Shown: piece by piece, positions 35,081 to 45,874 of the stretch
How the letters are laid out: each line of letters begins with the position of its first letter
Numbering within the stretch: the first letter of the stretch is position 1
Assembly: GCA_021234155.1 (NCBI GenBank)
Contig: JAJEKV010000013.1
Span: forward strand, 13,369,877 to 13,433,876
Source: Isoetes taiwanensis
Taxonomy: Eukaryota; Streptophyta; Lycopodiopsida; Isoetales; Isoetaceae
DNA: 64,000 nt
Direction: 5' to 3'
Program-made: the position numbers and the translations under genes
Notes under the pieces: model-generated
What the model saw: only the letters and a program-made list of their open reading frames with translations
Told to the model about the DNA's origin: nothing
Databases searched by the model: none

Positions 35081-35243
35081 AGCTGTGTTCTGTAGCCAGC
35101 AGGGTGTAGCCAGCACTCGAATTCAACTATATTAATGATAGGATATTAATCGGGGAATGAACAAAGAAAACGTCAAGATGAGGAATGAATAAATGTAGTA
35201 ACTTTAGTTCAAAGGCATAGGCATTGATTCTTAGTTCAAAGCA

Positions 35244-35609
35244 ATGGAAAAAACCATTGGAATTGAGCAAACTCCTCCTACATATGGAGCCTCTGCAAAG
35301 AATAGCACAAGTGTGTTGAATCTGATGTTGCGAATTTTGGGCTTTGTGTCCAGTTTGACGGCTTTAGCATTCATAGTCTCTGTTATCTCCAAGTATGGTA
35401 CTACGGTGTCTGCTTCCAGTGGTGGCGTGACCAGTAGTGGCATTGGCTATACCGTGACTGTGAAATACAAATACGGCGGAATATCTACTTTGAATGCAAT
35501 TGCCATGGTTTACTCCTTTGTCCAGGCAATTGTAGGTTGCAAGAGCGATAGTATTTTGCCAAAAGCGACCTGTGTGGCAGATGTAGTAAGGCTAGAATTT
35601 AGAATTTAG
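35244..35609 (+). pseudogene. CASP-like membrane protein, N-terminal part
   Basis: CASP-like proteins are four-helix plasma-membrane proteins of land plants that organise cell-wall domains. The frame starts MEKTIGIEQ with a short cytosolic N-terminus. It continues LNLMLRILGFVSSLTALAF (first membrane helix with the conserved arginine), a loop with VKYKYGG, and ISTLNAIAMVYSFVQAIVG (second helix). The third and fourth helices are absent: the frame degenerates into TTTAGA-rich repeats at 35,592. Intact members have about 170-200 residues, against 121 here. It may be a first exon with lost downstream exons. A plausible acceptor and open stretch at 36,127-36,260 does not clearly match the missing half. 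Confidence 0.7.
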
Positions 35610-35712
35610 AATTTAGACATTTAGACATTTCAATTTAGATTTAGACATTTCAATTTTAGATTTAGATTTAGACATTTCAATTTAGACATTTAGATTTGAA
35701 TTTAGACATTCC
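35590..35712. repeat. TTTAGA(CATT)-rich minisatellite
   Basis: Irregular array of gaatttaga, catttaga and catttcaatttaga words, about 120 bp, directly following the CASP-like reading frame. Confidence 0.85.
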
Positions 35713-36397
35713 AGAAAGAAAGGCTAAAAGTTTTTCGCGTGTGCAGGTTATTGGCTAGATATGTAGCTTTTGAACCTCTTGATTTATGCAGGGCATGGTT
35801 ACACTTTCTAGCTTATATTCAGAGCATAGAGCATGCATCCTCAGCGCCGAATAACGAATATCCATGTTGAAGAAGAAAATTGTGAATGGGTATATGCCTA
35901 TATTTTAGAAACCTTTTAGAAACCCAGATGGCAAATGTCCATCCATTACTTGTGGATGGGCACTGATGCACCAGTTATGGCCCGATCTTTATGCTCTTCT
36001 TGAGGTGAGCTTCAACGTTAAAGTCTTTTTGTTTGTCGTCGATCTAATCTAGTTATGGTTTAAATTTATTGCTTTCGAGGAGAAAAACGATTCAAATGTT
36101 TACTTGCTTTTTGTGCATCTTATCTAGGGAGTGCTTGGGATGGGCTTCAACATTTGTTGCATCGAGGAGGCCAAGTCGCGCAAGTTTCGAACACAGTCAG
36201 ATTCGCTTCTTCATGCCGCGACGCTTTGTTTGCGTCGCGATATACTCCAAAGACAACAACTAATTCTTTGATGTGTCTTCAAACAGAGCTCACTACTCGG
36301 ATTTGTTGTCTCTCTGCCATGATTTGTAAGGCCCATGGGCCTGATTTGTAGGCCCCAAAACGGAGGCCTAGTTGATTGCCATAGCAGAGCCCATACT

Positions 36398-36497
36398 CCA
36401 TCATGCAATATGGGTTCTAAACTTCATTGTTCTAGCACGCAATACCTTTAAATCCATCATGCAATATGGGTTCTAAACTTCATTGTTCTAGCATGCA
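36398..36497. repeat. 45-bp direct repeat, period 56
   Basis: Two copies (36,397-36,441 and 36,453-36,497) sharing CATGCAATATGGGTTCTAAA and TTCATTGTTCTAGCA.GC, nearly identical. Confidence 0.9.
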
Positions 36498-36508
36498 TAC
36501 ACGAGTTG

Positions 36509-36561
36509 GGGAAGAGAAACGTTCGCGGCGGCCGTAAGGCCGCCGATAAGTTTCTTGTATT
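36509..36561. repeat. GC-rich imperfect palindrome, copy 2
   Basis: Core 36,524-36,545 pairs GCGGCGGCC with GGCCGCCG around GTAA-type loop bases. Flanks GAAGAGAAACGTT and GATAAGTTTCTTGTATTG match the reverse complement of the 18.2-kb copy. Here it reads on the plus strand and precedes a further relic. Confidence 0.8.
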
Positions 36562-36925
36562 GTTAAGGCAGATAACACCCTAGAACTCAGGTGTTATGCC
36601 CTACACCCTCGTTCCAGGGTGTTATCCCTCTCATAACATACCAAAAGGAGGTGAGCCATAACACAACAAAAATACTAAGATTGGCTTCTGTATGGACTAA
36701 GAAACACGTCCAAGGGATTCGAAAGTGAGATACTGACAAATGTGGTGCAAGACAAGAACAATTTTATTGCTAGTGTCAGTGGCACCATTGGGCGATATAA
36801 GAATGCATATTCATATAGAAACACCCTTCACATTCAATACAGGATCGCACCAGTTAAGGGTAAAACTATCTCGCCGCCAGAGTGCACGTTATTGAGTTAT
36901 TTGGGGCATATGTGAAACTCCATAA
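36562..36925 (+). pseudogene. unassigned relic downstream of the palindrome
   Basis: After the palindrome comes a stretch containing an imperfect inverted repeat of GGGTGTTAT / ATAACACC words (36,578-36,640). A frame from about 36,690 to 36,914 is then open for some 70 residues with no recognised family. The order palindrome, short leader, open frame is the same as at 18.2-17.8 kb on the other strand. The reading is tentative. Confidence 0.3.
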
Positions 36926-36929
36926 TAAT

Positions 36930-37647
36930 AATGCCAAACCATGTGCCATTCTGCGACTTGATATAGCCAGTTACCTTTAAGTGTCCAAACTGGCGGAGCC
37001 GGTTTTTATACGCGCTGTCAACGGACTGGATCAAATAACGGTGCCATGAGAAAGGTTTAGTCCGTCCGTCTGGTCCACCTTGAGGATAAAATTTAGCTTA
37101 CCGTGTATTGAACGGCTACGATGTGGATAATTGTCAGGTGGAAGATCTGAATCGTCCGTGTGGCATGCTTGGATCTCACATGAACTGGGAACGTCTAAGA
37201 TTGTTTTGCAAGCAAATGTAGAATTCAGAGTCTTGTTTCTTCTTCCTGCGCCCAATTGCCTTGGCATTTCCGTTTGAAGCTCAAGCTTTCTGCAGGTTGA
37301 TAGCAAGCTCTGTTCCTGAGAAACGGTCCCAAATTTGATTTGTATGGTACCGCCAATTCCAAGATTACCCATTTCCACGATGGTACGGTATCTTTTAAAT
37401 TTTGCTTTAGGTATCATAATATTGTCTCTTTTGTTACTAATTGCGGATTTATGATTCGTTTTTGCTGTGATCTGATTGAATCAAATGCCCTTCATGCAGG
37501 ACTTGTATGCGGGTTGGATATCTCCGGTTCCGAATCTCTAATCATTTTTCTTGGGATGTTTAAAAGATCGACTTTTGCAACTTTTTGAAGAATGGCTTCG
37601 TCATTGTAGTTTAGATATATAAAAATTGGATCTTTTGTTTTCAAGCC
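36930..37647 (+). promoter_or_regulatory. CLPX upstream region, possible 5' UTR intron
   Basis: This 700-bp stretch lies between a repeat relic and the CLPX start codon. A GATG|GTACGG donor-like site near 37,380 and a CATGCAG acceptor-like site at 37,494-37,500 could bound a 5' UTR intron. A TATATAAAA word at 37,617 is only about 30 bp before the ATG, too close to be the TATA box of a transcript with a normal leader. No promoter element is certain. Confidence 0.35.
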
Positions 37648-40600
37648 ATGGCTTCAGGTGCGAGATGGAGAAAATTGAGCGATGCAGCAGCAGCCAGAAT
37701 GACTGCCTTACTTATGGCTAGAGCAGATGCTTCGACCACAAATTCTCGACCTTGGAGACCCGTTCCTAAGTCACAGGTTTCAGCATCTAGCAGCAGCGGT
37801 GCTTGTGCACCCTCTACCCTTCTCGTTAACCCGTTCTCTGTCTATAATTCTTTGTGCTTGCATAGCAGGCCATGCCTTGCAACTTATAAAAGTGATGGAT
37901 TAGGCTCTGGGGATGTTCCTGAGGGCGCTGGTGTTGTACAGCCAAAGGGAAGGAGGAAAACAGGGAATGCTGCTACTCTAAATGGCACCAAGCAAGTTGC
38001 ACCTTTTGTTGATAATGATAATAGAAACTGGAATTTTAGAGCATCCTCAAAATGTCCCAACTGTAAGACCAACCTAACAATCAGCTTCTCCTCCCCACTT
38101 CCAGTATTTGTCGCAGCTGCAGGAGCCCCCCAGAAGGCCTCCTTTATATGGCCCAAGACAGGTTCAGCTTTAGAAACCCTTTGTTCATGTCCAAATTGTG
38201 GCACTGCATATTCTTTTCCAGTTCCCTATCACCTTGCTAAAGAGCTGAATGCAAAGATGCCACGCGGCAAGACAAAGACATCTGCTGGCATTGCGTCAAT
38301 TGTAGTAACCGAAGATGAAGATGCCAATGTGACATCTTCCTGTAAAGGTGATTTACTTGGTGATCCACTTTTAAGTGATGTGTATTTTCAAAACCCTAGT
38401 ATTGAAGATTCAAGAAGATATGGTGACAATCCACAACACTGGCAGCAGGGAGCTGGTATTACATTGCCTCCTGTAATTGCAATGCAACAGCCACCTAATC
38501 CTCCATTTCTTCCAAATACCAATCTAGTTAGGGCACAACCTACCACGGGAGGATCAGGAGGAGGTGGTGCTTTTGGAACTAGAGATGCTTGGGGAGGTGC
38601 AAATCTTGGGAAAGATCTGCCAACTCCAAGGCAGATATGTGATGCTCTTGATAAGTTTGTCATAGGTCAAGAACGGGCAAAAAAGGTAAATATATCTTTA
38701 TTCAACTATATTAGATTCTTTTTCAGAGTCAAGGTCTTATCTGCTCTTGATGTCATTACAGGTTTTGTCCGTTGCAGTTTACAATCACTACAAAAGAATA
38801 TATTTTGAATCATTACGCAAAGGAGGCTTTAAAGGAGAGGGGTAGGTCACCATCTTTCTTAATGGGAATCATTACTGTTCGGTGTGACGATTCACAATTG
38901 TTTACACCAAAAAGGCGTTTACAGATTCAATGGTTTGGCTGGGGCCTTCTCTGATGACGAGAATGAGGATGGGGATGGTGTAGAGCTAGAGAAAAGCAAT
39001 GTGCTCTTGATGGGGCCAACTGGATCTGGTAAATTTTGGGCAATGGTTGAAGTACTATTTGTTGAAGTTCTATTTTAGGACATGGATTAATGAAAGTTAT
39101 TATACTTTTGTTTGTATTGGCTTACAGGTAAGACCCTGCTTGCAAAGACTTTAGCAAGATTTGTAAATGTTCCATTTGTTATTGCCGATGCTACAACACT
39201 CACACAGGTTGGTTGCTCTGATCTTTTAAGAGTTGTATGTAGCTTGTTCAAATTTGTTAAACAAGATGCTATTTCAGTCCATTCATGTATAATATAGCTA
39301 TAAAGTTATGATTGAAGATAGTTTCCATTGGCTACAATCAGCGCAAGTTGTCAAAATGCAAGCATTTAGTTTTAGCATGCGCATGGATATATTAGATCAG
39401 CATTTAGAGCAAGAGAATGTGCGTTCTGTTTTTTGATGCTATAGGTACCCAGATACCTCTATCCAAGCCCATCACAATTATTCATAATGATCAAGTCTCT
39501 ATTGCGGAAATATATTGGCAATATCCTTTTTTCAATCCTACGGAATAGAATGGTTTAACGAATGGTCATCCCATGAGTCCAATTCTATGTATTCCTTTTA
39601 CTGATGAAAGTGCCTTGAACTGGATTGCAAAGACGAGAAGCATGCTTACATATTTTCTTCTTTTATTCTGCAGGCTGGATACGTGGGAGAGGATGTAGAA
39701 TCTATATTGTATAAGCTGCTTATGGTATATAACAACTGAGTAGCTGTTTGTGTTTTCTCTAAGACTACTATTTCAGTAAATTCGCTGAGCTGATGATGTG
39801 GTCTTCCAGGCTGCTGAGTTTAATGTTCCGGCTGCACAGCAGGGAATTGTATATATTGATGAGGTTGACAAGATCACAAAAAAGGTGAGCTTTCTCTGTT
39901 TTTTGGCCTGGCATCTGTTTTTCCAAATTTTCTGTTCATCCACACCAAGGGTATAGATGAGAGCAGTAGCAAGAATTCCTACCAAACTTTGAATATATGA
40001 AACTAACTGGGCTTGATGTTGGGTAGGACATTTTTTTATCTTGTAATTTCTCATACGATTATAGGGATCATCAGTCCAAGGCAATGTCGCTCTTATCCAA
40101 AAGAGTAAAATAGGCAATGCATCACCCCGTATTTGCTACCACAACTGGTGGAAATCAATTTTTTTTTTTAATTTTCAGCATTCTGATTTTTTGTTAATAT
40201 AGTATTAGGTTCTGAATTACATGTGGGTAGTTGGCAATTTCTACCCTCTAGCTATGCATAGATCACATGGTCTCGACCTGTATGTATTACATTTTTATCA
40301 ATTGGTCTCTTAGAGCCTAGCAATCCCTTGCAGTCACCAATAAAATCTCTTGCTAGTAGTCCTGGAATTTGGCTGTTCAATCTGGTGCATTAATGACATT
40401 TTAGCTATTGGATCAGAACTTTAGAAGTTGCTCCTCTGCCTCATTTGCAGTGGTCCTCCAGATCCCATTGAATGATTCCATTTGATTGAAACTGATGGAA
40501 AGCAAGATAGGGATGCTATTATTTCAGGTTAAATTATCCACTATTATAGAAGGTGCATGAAGATTGTTAGGGAGTTTGAGTAGCTTATAGAATGAGTTCG

Positions 40601-43141
40601 TATATTAAGCTGATCTATTTTGCTTGAGGTGATTTCAAAGGACTCTTTATAAGATGCTTTAGTTTTGTAGTTTTTGTTCCTTTTTCCCTTGTGCCCTTTT
40701 ACTTACTGTTTTTCTGGCCTTATTGTGTCTGGTTGCAGGCAGAGAGTCTAAATATAAGCAGGGATGTATCTGGGGAAGGTGTGCAACAAGCATTATTAAA
40801 GATGCTAGAGGGAACTGTAAGTTACATCCGGAAATTATTTATGGGGTAGCTTCTATTTATAGGGACATATTAGTTCTGTCCTGTGTACCTCTGTTGGGAT
40901 CATGGACTAGCCAATCTTGGCTCTGATACCATGTTAGATACCGAAAATGGATTGGCTGCATATTGAATTCAGGATCTGCTAAAAAACCAAGTGCTCCACT
41001 ACCGAGCTTCCGGTTCACTTTCTGCTGGATGGGTCCTTTAAAACTTCTATGAAGATTTTTTTTAAACTTCAGTTAAGAATTTAGGTTTATGATGGTAAGC
41101 TTGCCTAATTTGTTATTTGAAATACAGGCTGTCCTTGCAAGTTGTTGAGGTGATCTGTACTAGTCTCATTTTAGCTGGTTAATGAGTGTGTCCTGCTGCT
41201 TATTCGTCTCCCCAGCTACAGTCTGATTTCATTGCAGGTCCTGAAAGTTTTCAAGTTAGGCACATGACACAGTATTTGCAGTGTTCAAGATGACCAGAAT
41301 TTGATAAATGTACTTTTAGTATTCTTTTGCCATATACAAATAGCAGTACATTGATTGATGGCCTTTTTCATTTAGATTGTAAATGTCCCTGAAAAGGGCG
41401 CACGCAAACATCCTCGAGGTGATCACATCCAGGTAATATGTGATAATTGTTAGATTGTTCTCTTTGGACAATTAGCATATTATGAGAATAATATCTTCAT
41501 TTTTGTTACATAATGAGATGGATTGCATCCTTTGTCTTTCGTCGGACGGACAATAATTCACAGTGGATAAAGAGAGGATGTATACAAGATTCTTGTTGTT
41601 TATGCAATATCTTGAAATGCAGTATGCACGTGACATTGTCAAGAAACGAGTGGATCCACTTTTCGTTTTTAAAACTTATAGTTTGCTTCTTTTTTCATTT
41701 TTTTTGTAGTTCTAGAAACACAAAGACATAGTTGGCTTATATATATCTTTTTCCCTTCTTAAGACTGGACAAGTTTAACATTCTTATCTGATTTCAGGTT
41801 GATACCAAGGATATTCTCTTTATTTGTGGAGGTGCCTTCGTGGAACTCGAAAAGACCATTGCTGAAAGGTGACTTTTGATCTATTGATCAAATAGTCTAA
41901 AAAACTCATGACCTTGTTTTTCTTACAGGAGACAGGATTCCTCTATTGGTTTTGGTGCGCCTGTTCGTGCCAATATGAGAGCCCATGGTTTAACTGATGC
42001 CACCGTGACTTCTTCTCTGCTTGAGAAGGTAAAAGAGGGTCTCTTCTAGGTTTTATGTTCATGTTGAAATCGCTTGCTTTCTGTTATTATTTCTTTTTCT
42101 GGAAGACTTCTTATTTGCACCATGTGATGTCTCAGGTAGAACACAGCGATCTTATAGCTTATGGCTTGATACCAGAGTTCATAGGCAGGTTCCCTGTCCT
42201 TGTGAGCCTTTCAGCATTGAATGAAGAACAACTTGTGCAGGTAGTGGATTGCTGCTCAAAAGTATATTCATAAATACAGATATTTTGAAACCTTGGGCCC
42301 TTCTTTGGTATATGGTTGTTAGCCTCTTATTTTTAGTCTCTGTTCAATTAACAATAGAGATGTTTCTACCGCTGCAAATATAGCATATATTAGATGTTAA
42401 ATTAAGTCCTCATGAACAGCTGATATGAAATATCGGTTGATGCACACTAGTTTGTGTTCAGAACACTGATGTTTCTTTTAACAGGTCCTTACGGAGCCAA
42501 GGAATGCACTTGGAAAGCAATTCAAGAAAATGTTTGCAATGAACAATGTATGCCCCGGAAATGTTTATGTTTAGCTTTATAATTGAGATAGCAGAGTCCG
42601 TCTAATAGCTCATATATGTTTGCTGGCAGGTAAAACTCCACTACACCGAAGGTGCACTGCGCAGAATTGCAGAGAAGGCTATGAAGAAAAACACGGGGGC
42701 TCGAGGCCTACGTTCAATTATGGAATTGCTTCTGACCGAGGCAATGTTTGAGGTGGGCATGGTTCATGCAAGCTTTCCTCAAGAGTTATTGGCATCCTTG
42801 TTAAAGCTGCCAAAACCATATTTATATTTGTGACAGATACCAGATACCCAAAGCGGAGCTCAGGTGATAGATGCTGTTGTCCTTGACGATGAAGCAATAG
42901 GAACTTTAGATGGCCCAGGAACTGGAGCCAAGGTCTTGCGAGGTGAGGGAGCACTTGAGCGCTACCTGCAAAAGTGCAGCGAGAAAGTAGAGGTGAGCCA
43001 TCTGCTGTTTGCCTTCTAATTGCTTTATGGTCATTTTCTCATTGTATTCTTGGACTGTATGTATAGAGTGCCAGAACTTCTGACGAAGGGGCAGAAGAAG
43101 AAACAGAGTCAGATTTGCAAGCTAGGGCAGTTAGTATGTGA
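37648..43141 (+). CDS. CLPX: CLPX, ATP-dependent Clp protease unfoldase subunit (organellar)
   Basis: AAA+ unfoldase that recognises, unfolds and threads proteins into the ClpP peptidase, most likely in mitochondria. Fifteen exons can be read with GT-AG introns: 37648-38685, 38762-38841, 38925-39028, 39128-39207, 39674-39724, 39810-39884, 40739-40816, 41376-41432, 41798-41868, 41929-42028, 42136-42240, 42485-42547, 42630-42752, 42837-42992, 43067-43141. They join in frame to 751 residues, longer than typical plant CLPX (about 580-660). The Arg/Ala/Ser-rich N-terminus suits a mitochondrial presequence. A C-x2-C pair (CPNC) and a second (CPNCG) resemble the zinc-binding domain. Walker A GPTGSGKT spans exons 3-4, pore loop GYVGED is in exon 5, Walker [10 protein letters not shown] in exon 6, the ClpP-contact IGFGAP region in exon 10, PEFIGRFP (arginine finger) in exon 11, sensor-2 GARGLRS in exon 13. 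The start ATG has a good context (gccATGG). Confidence 0.95.
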
Positions 43142-43320
43142 ATATGTACATAGTCAATGGATAACGAAGAAAAAATCATCTTTACACAGTTACTGTAAGA
43201 TAAAGAAGGGGAAAAATCATTGTTGTAAATTTGTGATTTTTCTATGTAATCTGTATTCTGTTGCTGTGCAGTGAAAGCAAAATGTACCCTCTATTTTGTA
43301 TTAATACAACACACGAAATG
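43142..43320 (+). terminator. CLPX 3' UTR and probable poly(A) region
   Basis: The stop codon TGA (43,139-43,141) is followed by AT-rich sequence with GTATTAATACAAC near 43,300, a plausible plant near-upstream element. No exact cleavage site can be read. Confidence 0.35.
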
Positions 43321-43610
43321 AAGCCACTGGAATACACCATTTTTTAAGATCTTGGCCATGTCATCCATCTTATTTATCACTTTGTTTCTATGTTGGAAGG
43401 ATGTACAACATGTTCTTTCCTCTCGTGTGCGTTTCCAGTTTTTGCTCCATCCCTTGGGCTTGGTTTTCCAATTTTTAATTTACCTTTTATCTACTTCTCG
43501 AGATAAATCCCAGACTTTGCCATTAGTATTGCTTATAGATAAATTAGGGCTGAGAGAGACTGAAATTATCATTATTGGATTTGATGATGTTTAGAATATC
43601 TTAACGGGCA

Positions 43611-44280
43611 GGCTTTCTAATTCAATCGACCTTGACCATTAATTCAAGCCTCGTGATAGAGCATAACAGGCAATTGCGATTTTCATAACCAAATTCTGCT
43701 TCGATTTGATGAAAGCATGCATCTTTGACCCCTAGATTCAGCCTCGGATGCTGATAGTCCAGGCTAGGAGTTGGGGCCTAAATTTAGTCTTAGATGCCGA
43801 TAGTCCAAGCTAGGAGTTTATAATCTAGCTCTGGAGGGTGTCGAAGCTCGGATAATCTAGTTGTGGATGTCGACGAGGCTGATAGTCCAAGCTAGGAGTT
43901 GATAATCTAGCTCTTGAGGGTTGTTGAAGCTTGGATAATCTAGTCGTGGATGTCAATAATCCAGTTGTGGGTGAGGAAGCCAAGCTCACCCGTTTATTTG
44001 TTTTAAAAGGCTCGCAGGGGTGTTTATCCCCTTCTTTATCGACAGGCTTTCTAATTCAAGTGATGCCCATCGTTGATTCAAGCCCTCTAATCGGGCATAA
44101 TAGGCAGCTAATAGGCAGTTACAAACTTAAAAGCAGACAACAACATCTTTTTGTGCATCTTTAAGTCCCAGATTCAGGTTCAGATGCTGATAATCTAGGT
44201 TAAGAGATGATAATCCAGCTTTGTTCGAATCTCTAATAATCAAGCCGTGGATGTCAATAATCCAGCCGTGGATGCAGGGT
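43611..44280. repeat. degenerate satellite, period about 432 bp with shorter subrepeats
   Basis: GGCTTTCTAATTCAA occurs at 43,611 and 44,045, each followed by related sequence (..CATAACAGGCA / ..CATAATAGGCA). Within each unit, short words such as GATAGTCCAAGCTAGGAGTT and GGATAATCTAGT.GTGGATGTC recur several times (43,750-43,980; 44,180-44,270). Confidence 0.85.
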
Positions 44281-44608
44281 AAAAGAAAGCTAGGGTGTCT
44301 AAAAAAAATGCCCTTGCATTATGTATAATGTAGGGCATGTAGGCACCCGTTTTTGTTTTTTTTTTTTGAATTTTAGTTAGTTGGGATATGTAATCATTAG
44401 GAGTAGCCACATCAGCAATTCAAAATTATGAGTGGCAGTGGCAACCAGAACGGACCTTCATTGCGATTTTTCGGAGGGAGATTGCGAAGTGTTTCCTCTT
44501 TAGGAAAAAAATTTGCCGCCGTTCCAATTTTTGGTGTTTCTGTGTGATCAACGAAGCAATGCGACTGTAATTTGTTCTTCTTCCTCGAAATCCTTGCCCA
44601 AATCCAAG

Positions 44609-45374
44609 CAATGGATGCCTTTGCCTCCCGGAAGTCACCCAGATTAAATAAGAATTTGAAAACAGTCGATTCTAGCAAGAAAGCCGAAAAAACAAGAGGA
44701 AGGTTCAAGCATTTGAAGGAGCCGGGCCAAAAAGAAGACTTATTTGTGAAGAACCCGCTGTTGTGGAAGCAAAGCATGTAAGATGTGTCAATGCAGATGA
44801 AATTTTTCCAGATTTACAACACATGGACGAGCAGTGGGGGCCTAAAGACATATGGGAGTTCAAAGAATCTAGCGTGAAGCCAGAGTGGGCCGAGAACTTC
44901 TACAAGCATTATGAACTTGTTTTTGGTAAGCGGGAGGTCACCAATCGCCCTGTACCTGAGTACTTTGCCCGTGCCTTTGCCCTTCAATTAACAGGTAAAA
45001 AAGTAGATTGGGATACATTTAAAGTTTTGGCCAAAGATTTAGCAAAGGGAGGAGCAAAAGAATCTGCTATCACAGAAGAAATTGGGACCTCTAAATCCAC
45101 ATCCAAGGTTCTTAAATTGCAGCAAGGATTTTACCCTAAGGAAGACCTTCAATTTGCAGAAACTCTGTTGCAGCAGTGTCATGGACAGTTAATTAACAGC
45201 TCTTTCAAGATGAAGAACTGAAAAATCAGCAGGCAGAACTACGTGACAACATAAGTAAGTTTTCAGGAAGGCAGGCTGCACATGGAGAGGACCTAGCACA
45301 GATTCAACAAGACATTGATAGTGTTCTTGACGACGCTAAGCAGAATAAGAGAGAATGTGCAGCAGGAGGTTGAC
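44609..45374 (+). pseudogene. hypothetical coiled-coil protein, frameshifted
   Basis: The plus strand reads MDAFASRKSPRLNKN (Lys/Arg-rich, nuclear-like), then in a second frame from about 44,763 a 150-residue block (DEQWGPKDIWEFKESS, PVPEYFARAFALQLTGKK, VDWDTFKVLAKDLAKGG). After a further shift near 45,200 comes a Gln/Glu/Asp-rich coiled coil ending in a stop near 45,374. The frames are coherent in composition and likely one former gene broken by two frameshifts; overlap at 44,755-44,780 might instead be a splice. I do not recognise the family. MITE copy 2 begins about 20 bp downstream. The Lys-rich exons at 49.3-50.65 kb may belong to the same type of gene. Confidence 0.45.
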
Positions 45375-45394
45375 TTTTTGATGAGGGATAGAAC

Positions 45395-45874
45395 CCAACA
45401 TAACAACCAACATAACAACTATTAACATTAATTAACATAAACCATTACATTCAACATGGTTAAATTAAAATCCCCCTAAAATCCCCTTTGGTTTGGGTGC
45501 ATATTCACACGGGGGTGACTCCGGGCAACGAGAGCTGTTGGATAGGCATATTCACCCTTTATTCCTTAATCTACACCGTACACAAAGTTCCTCGTTTGTG
45601 AGGTATGGATGTACAGAATTTGCTATAGTATATAACAAGATTCGCAAAATACTATAAGATTTGAGGTAATATACTATATGGTGTTGATTTTGTACGTGCA
45701 AAATATAATTATAGGGGCTTTCGCTGCCCTACGTCACCGCCTGTGTGAATATGCACCCAAACCAAAGGGGCTTTTAGGGGGATTTTAATTTAAACGTTGA
45801 ATGTAATGGTTTATGTTATTAATGTTAATAGTTGTTATGTTGTTATATTAAAAAAATTTGGGCCCTTCGGGCCC
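45395..45874. mobile_element. MITE-like element with long inverted arms, copy 2
   Basis: Same family and orientation as 2498-2999: arms 45,395-45,538 and 45,713-45,874, shared middle (ACTATAAGATTTGAGG). Here the right tip is complete, ending GGGCCCTTCGGGCCC (45,860-45,874), while the left tip lacks it. The two copies are truncated at opposite ends, and together they show what the intact termini look like. Confidence 0.88.

Noticed and set aside
37617..37625. TATATAAAA as the CLPX TATA box
   Set aside because: It lies about 25 bp before the start codon, leaving no room for a transcript leader.
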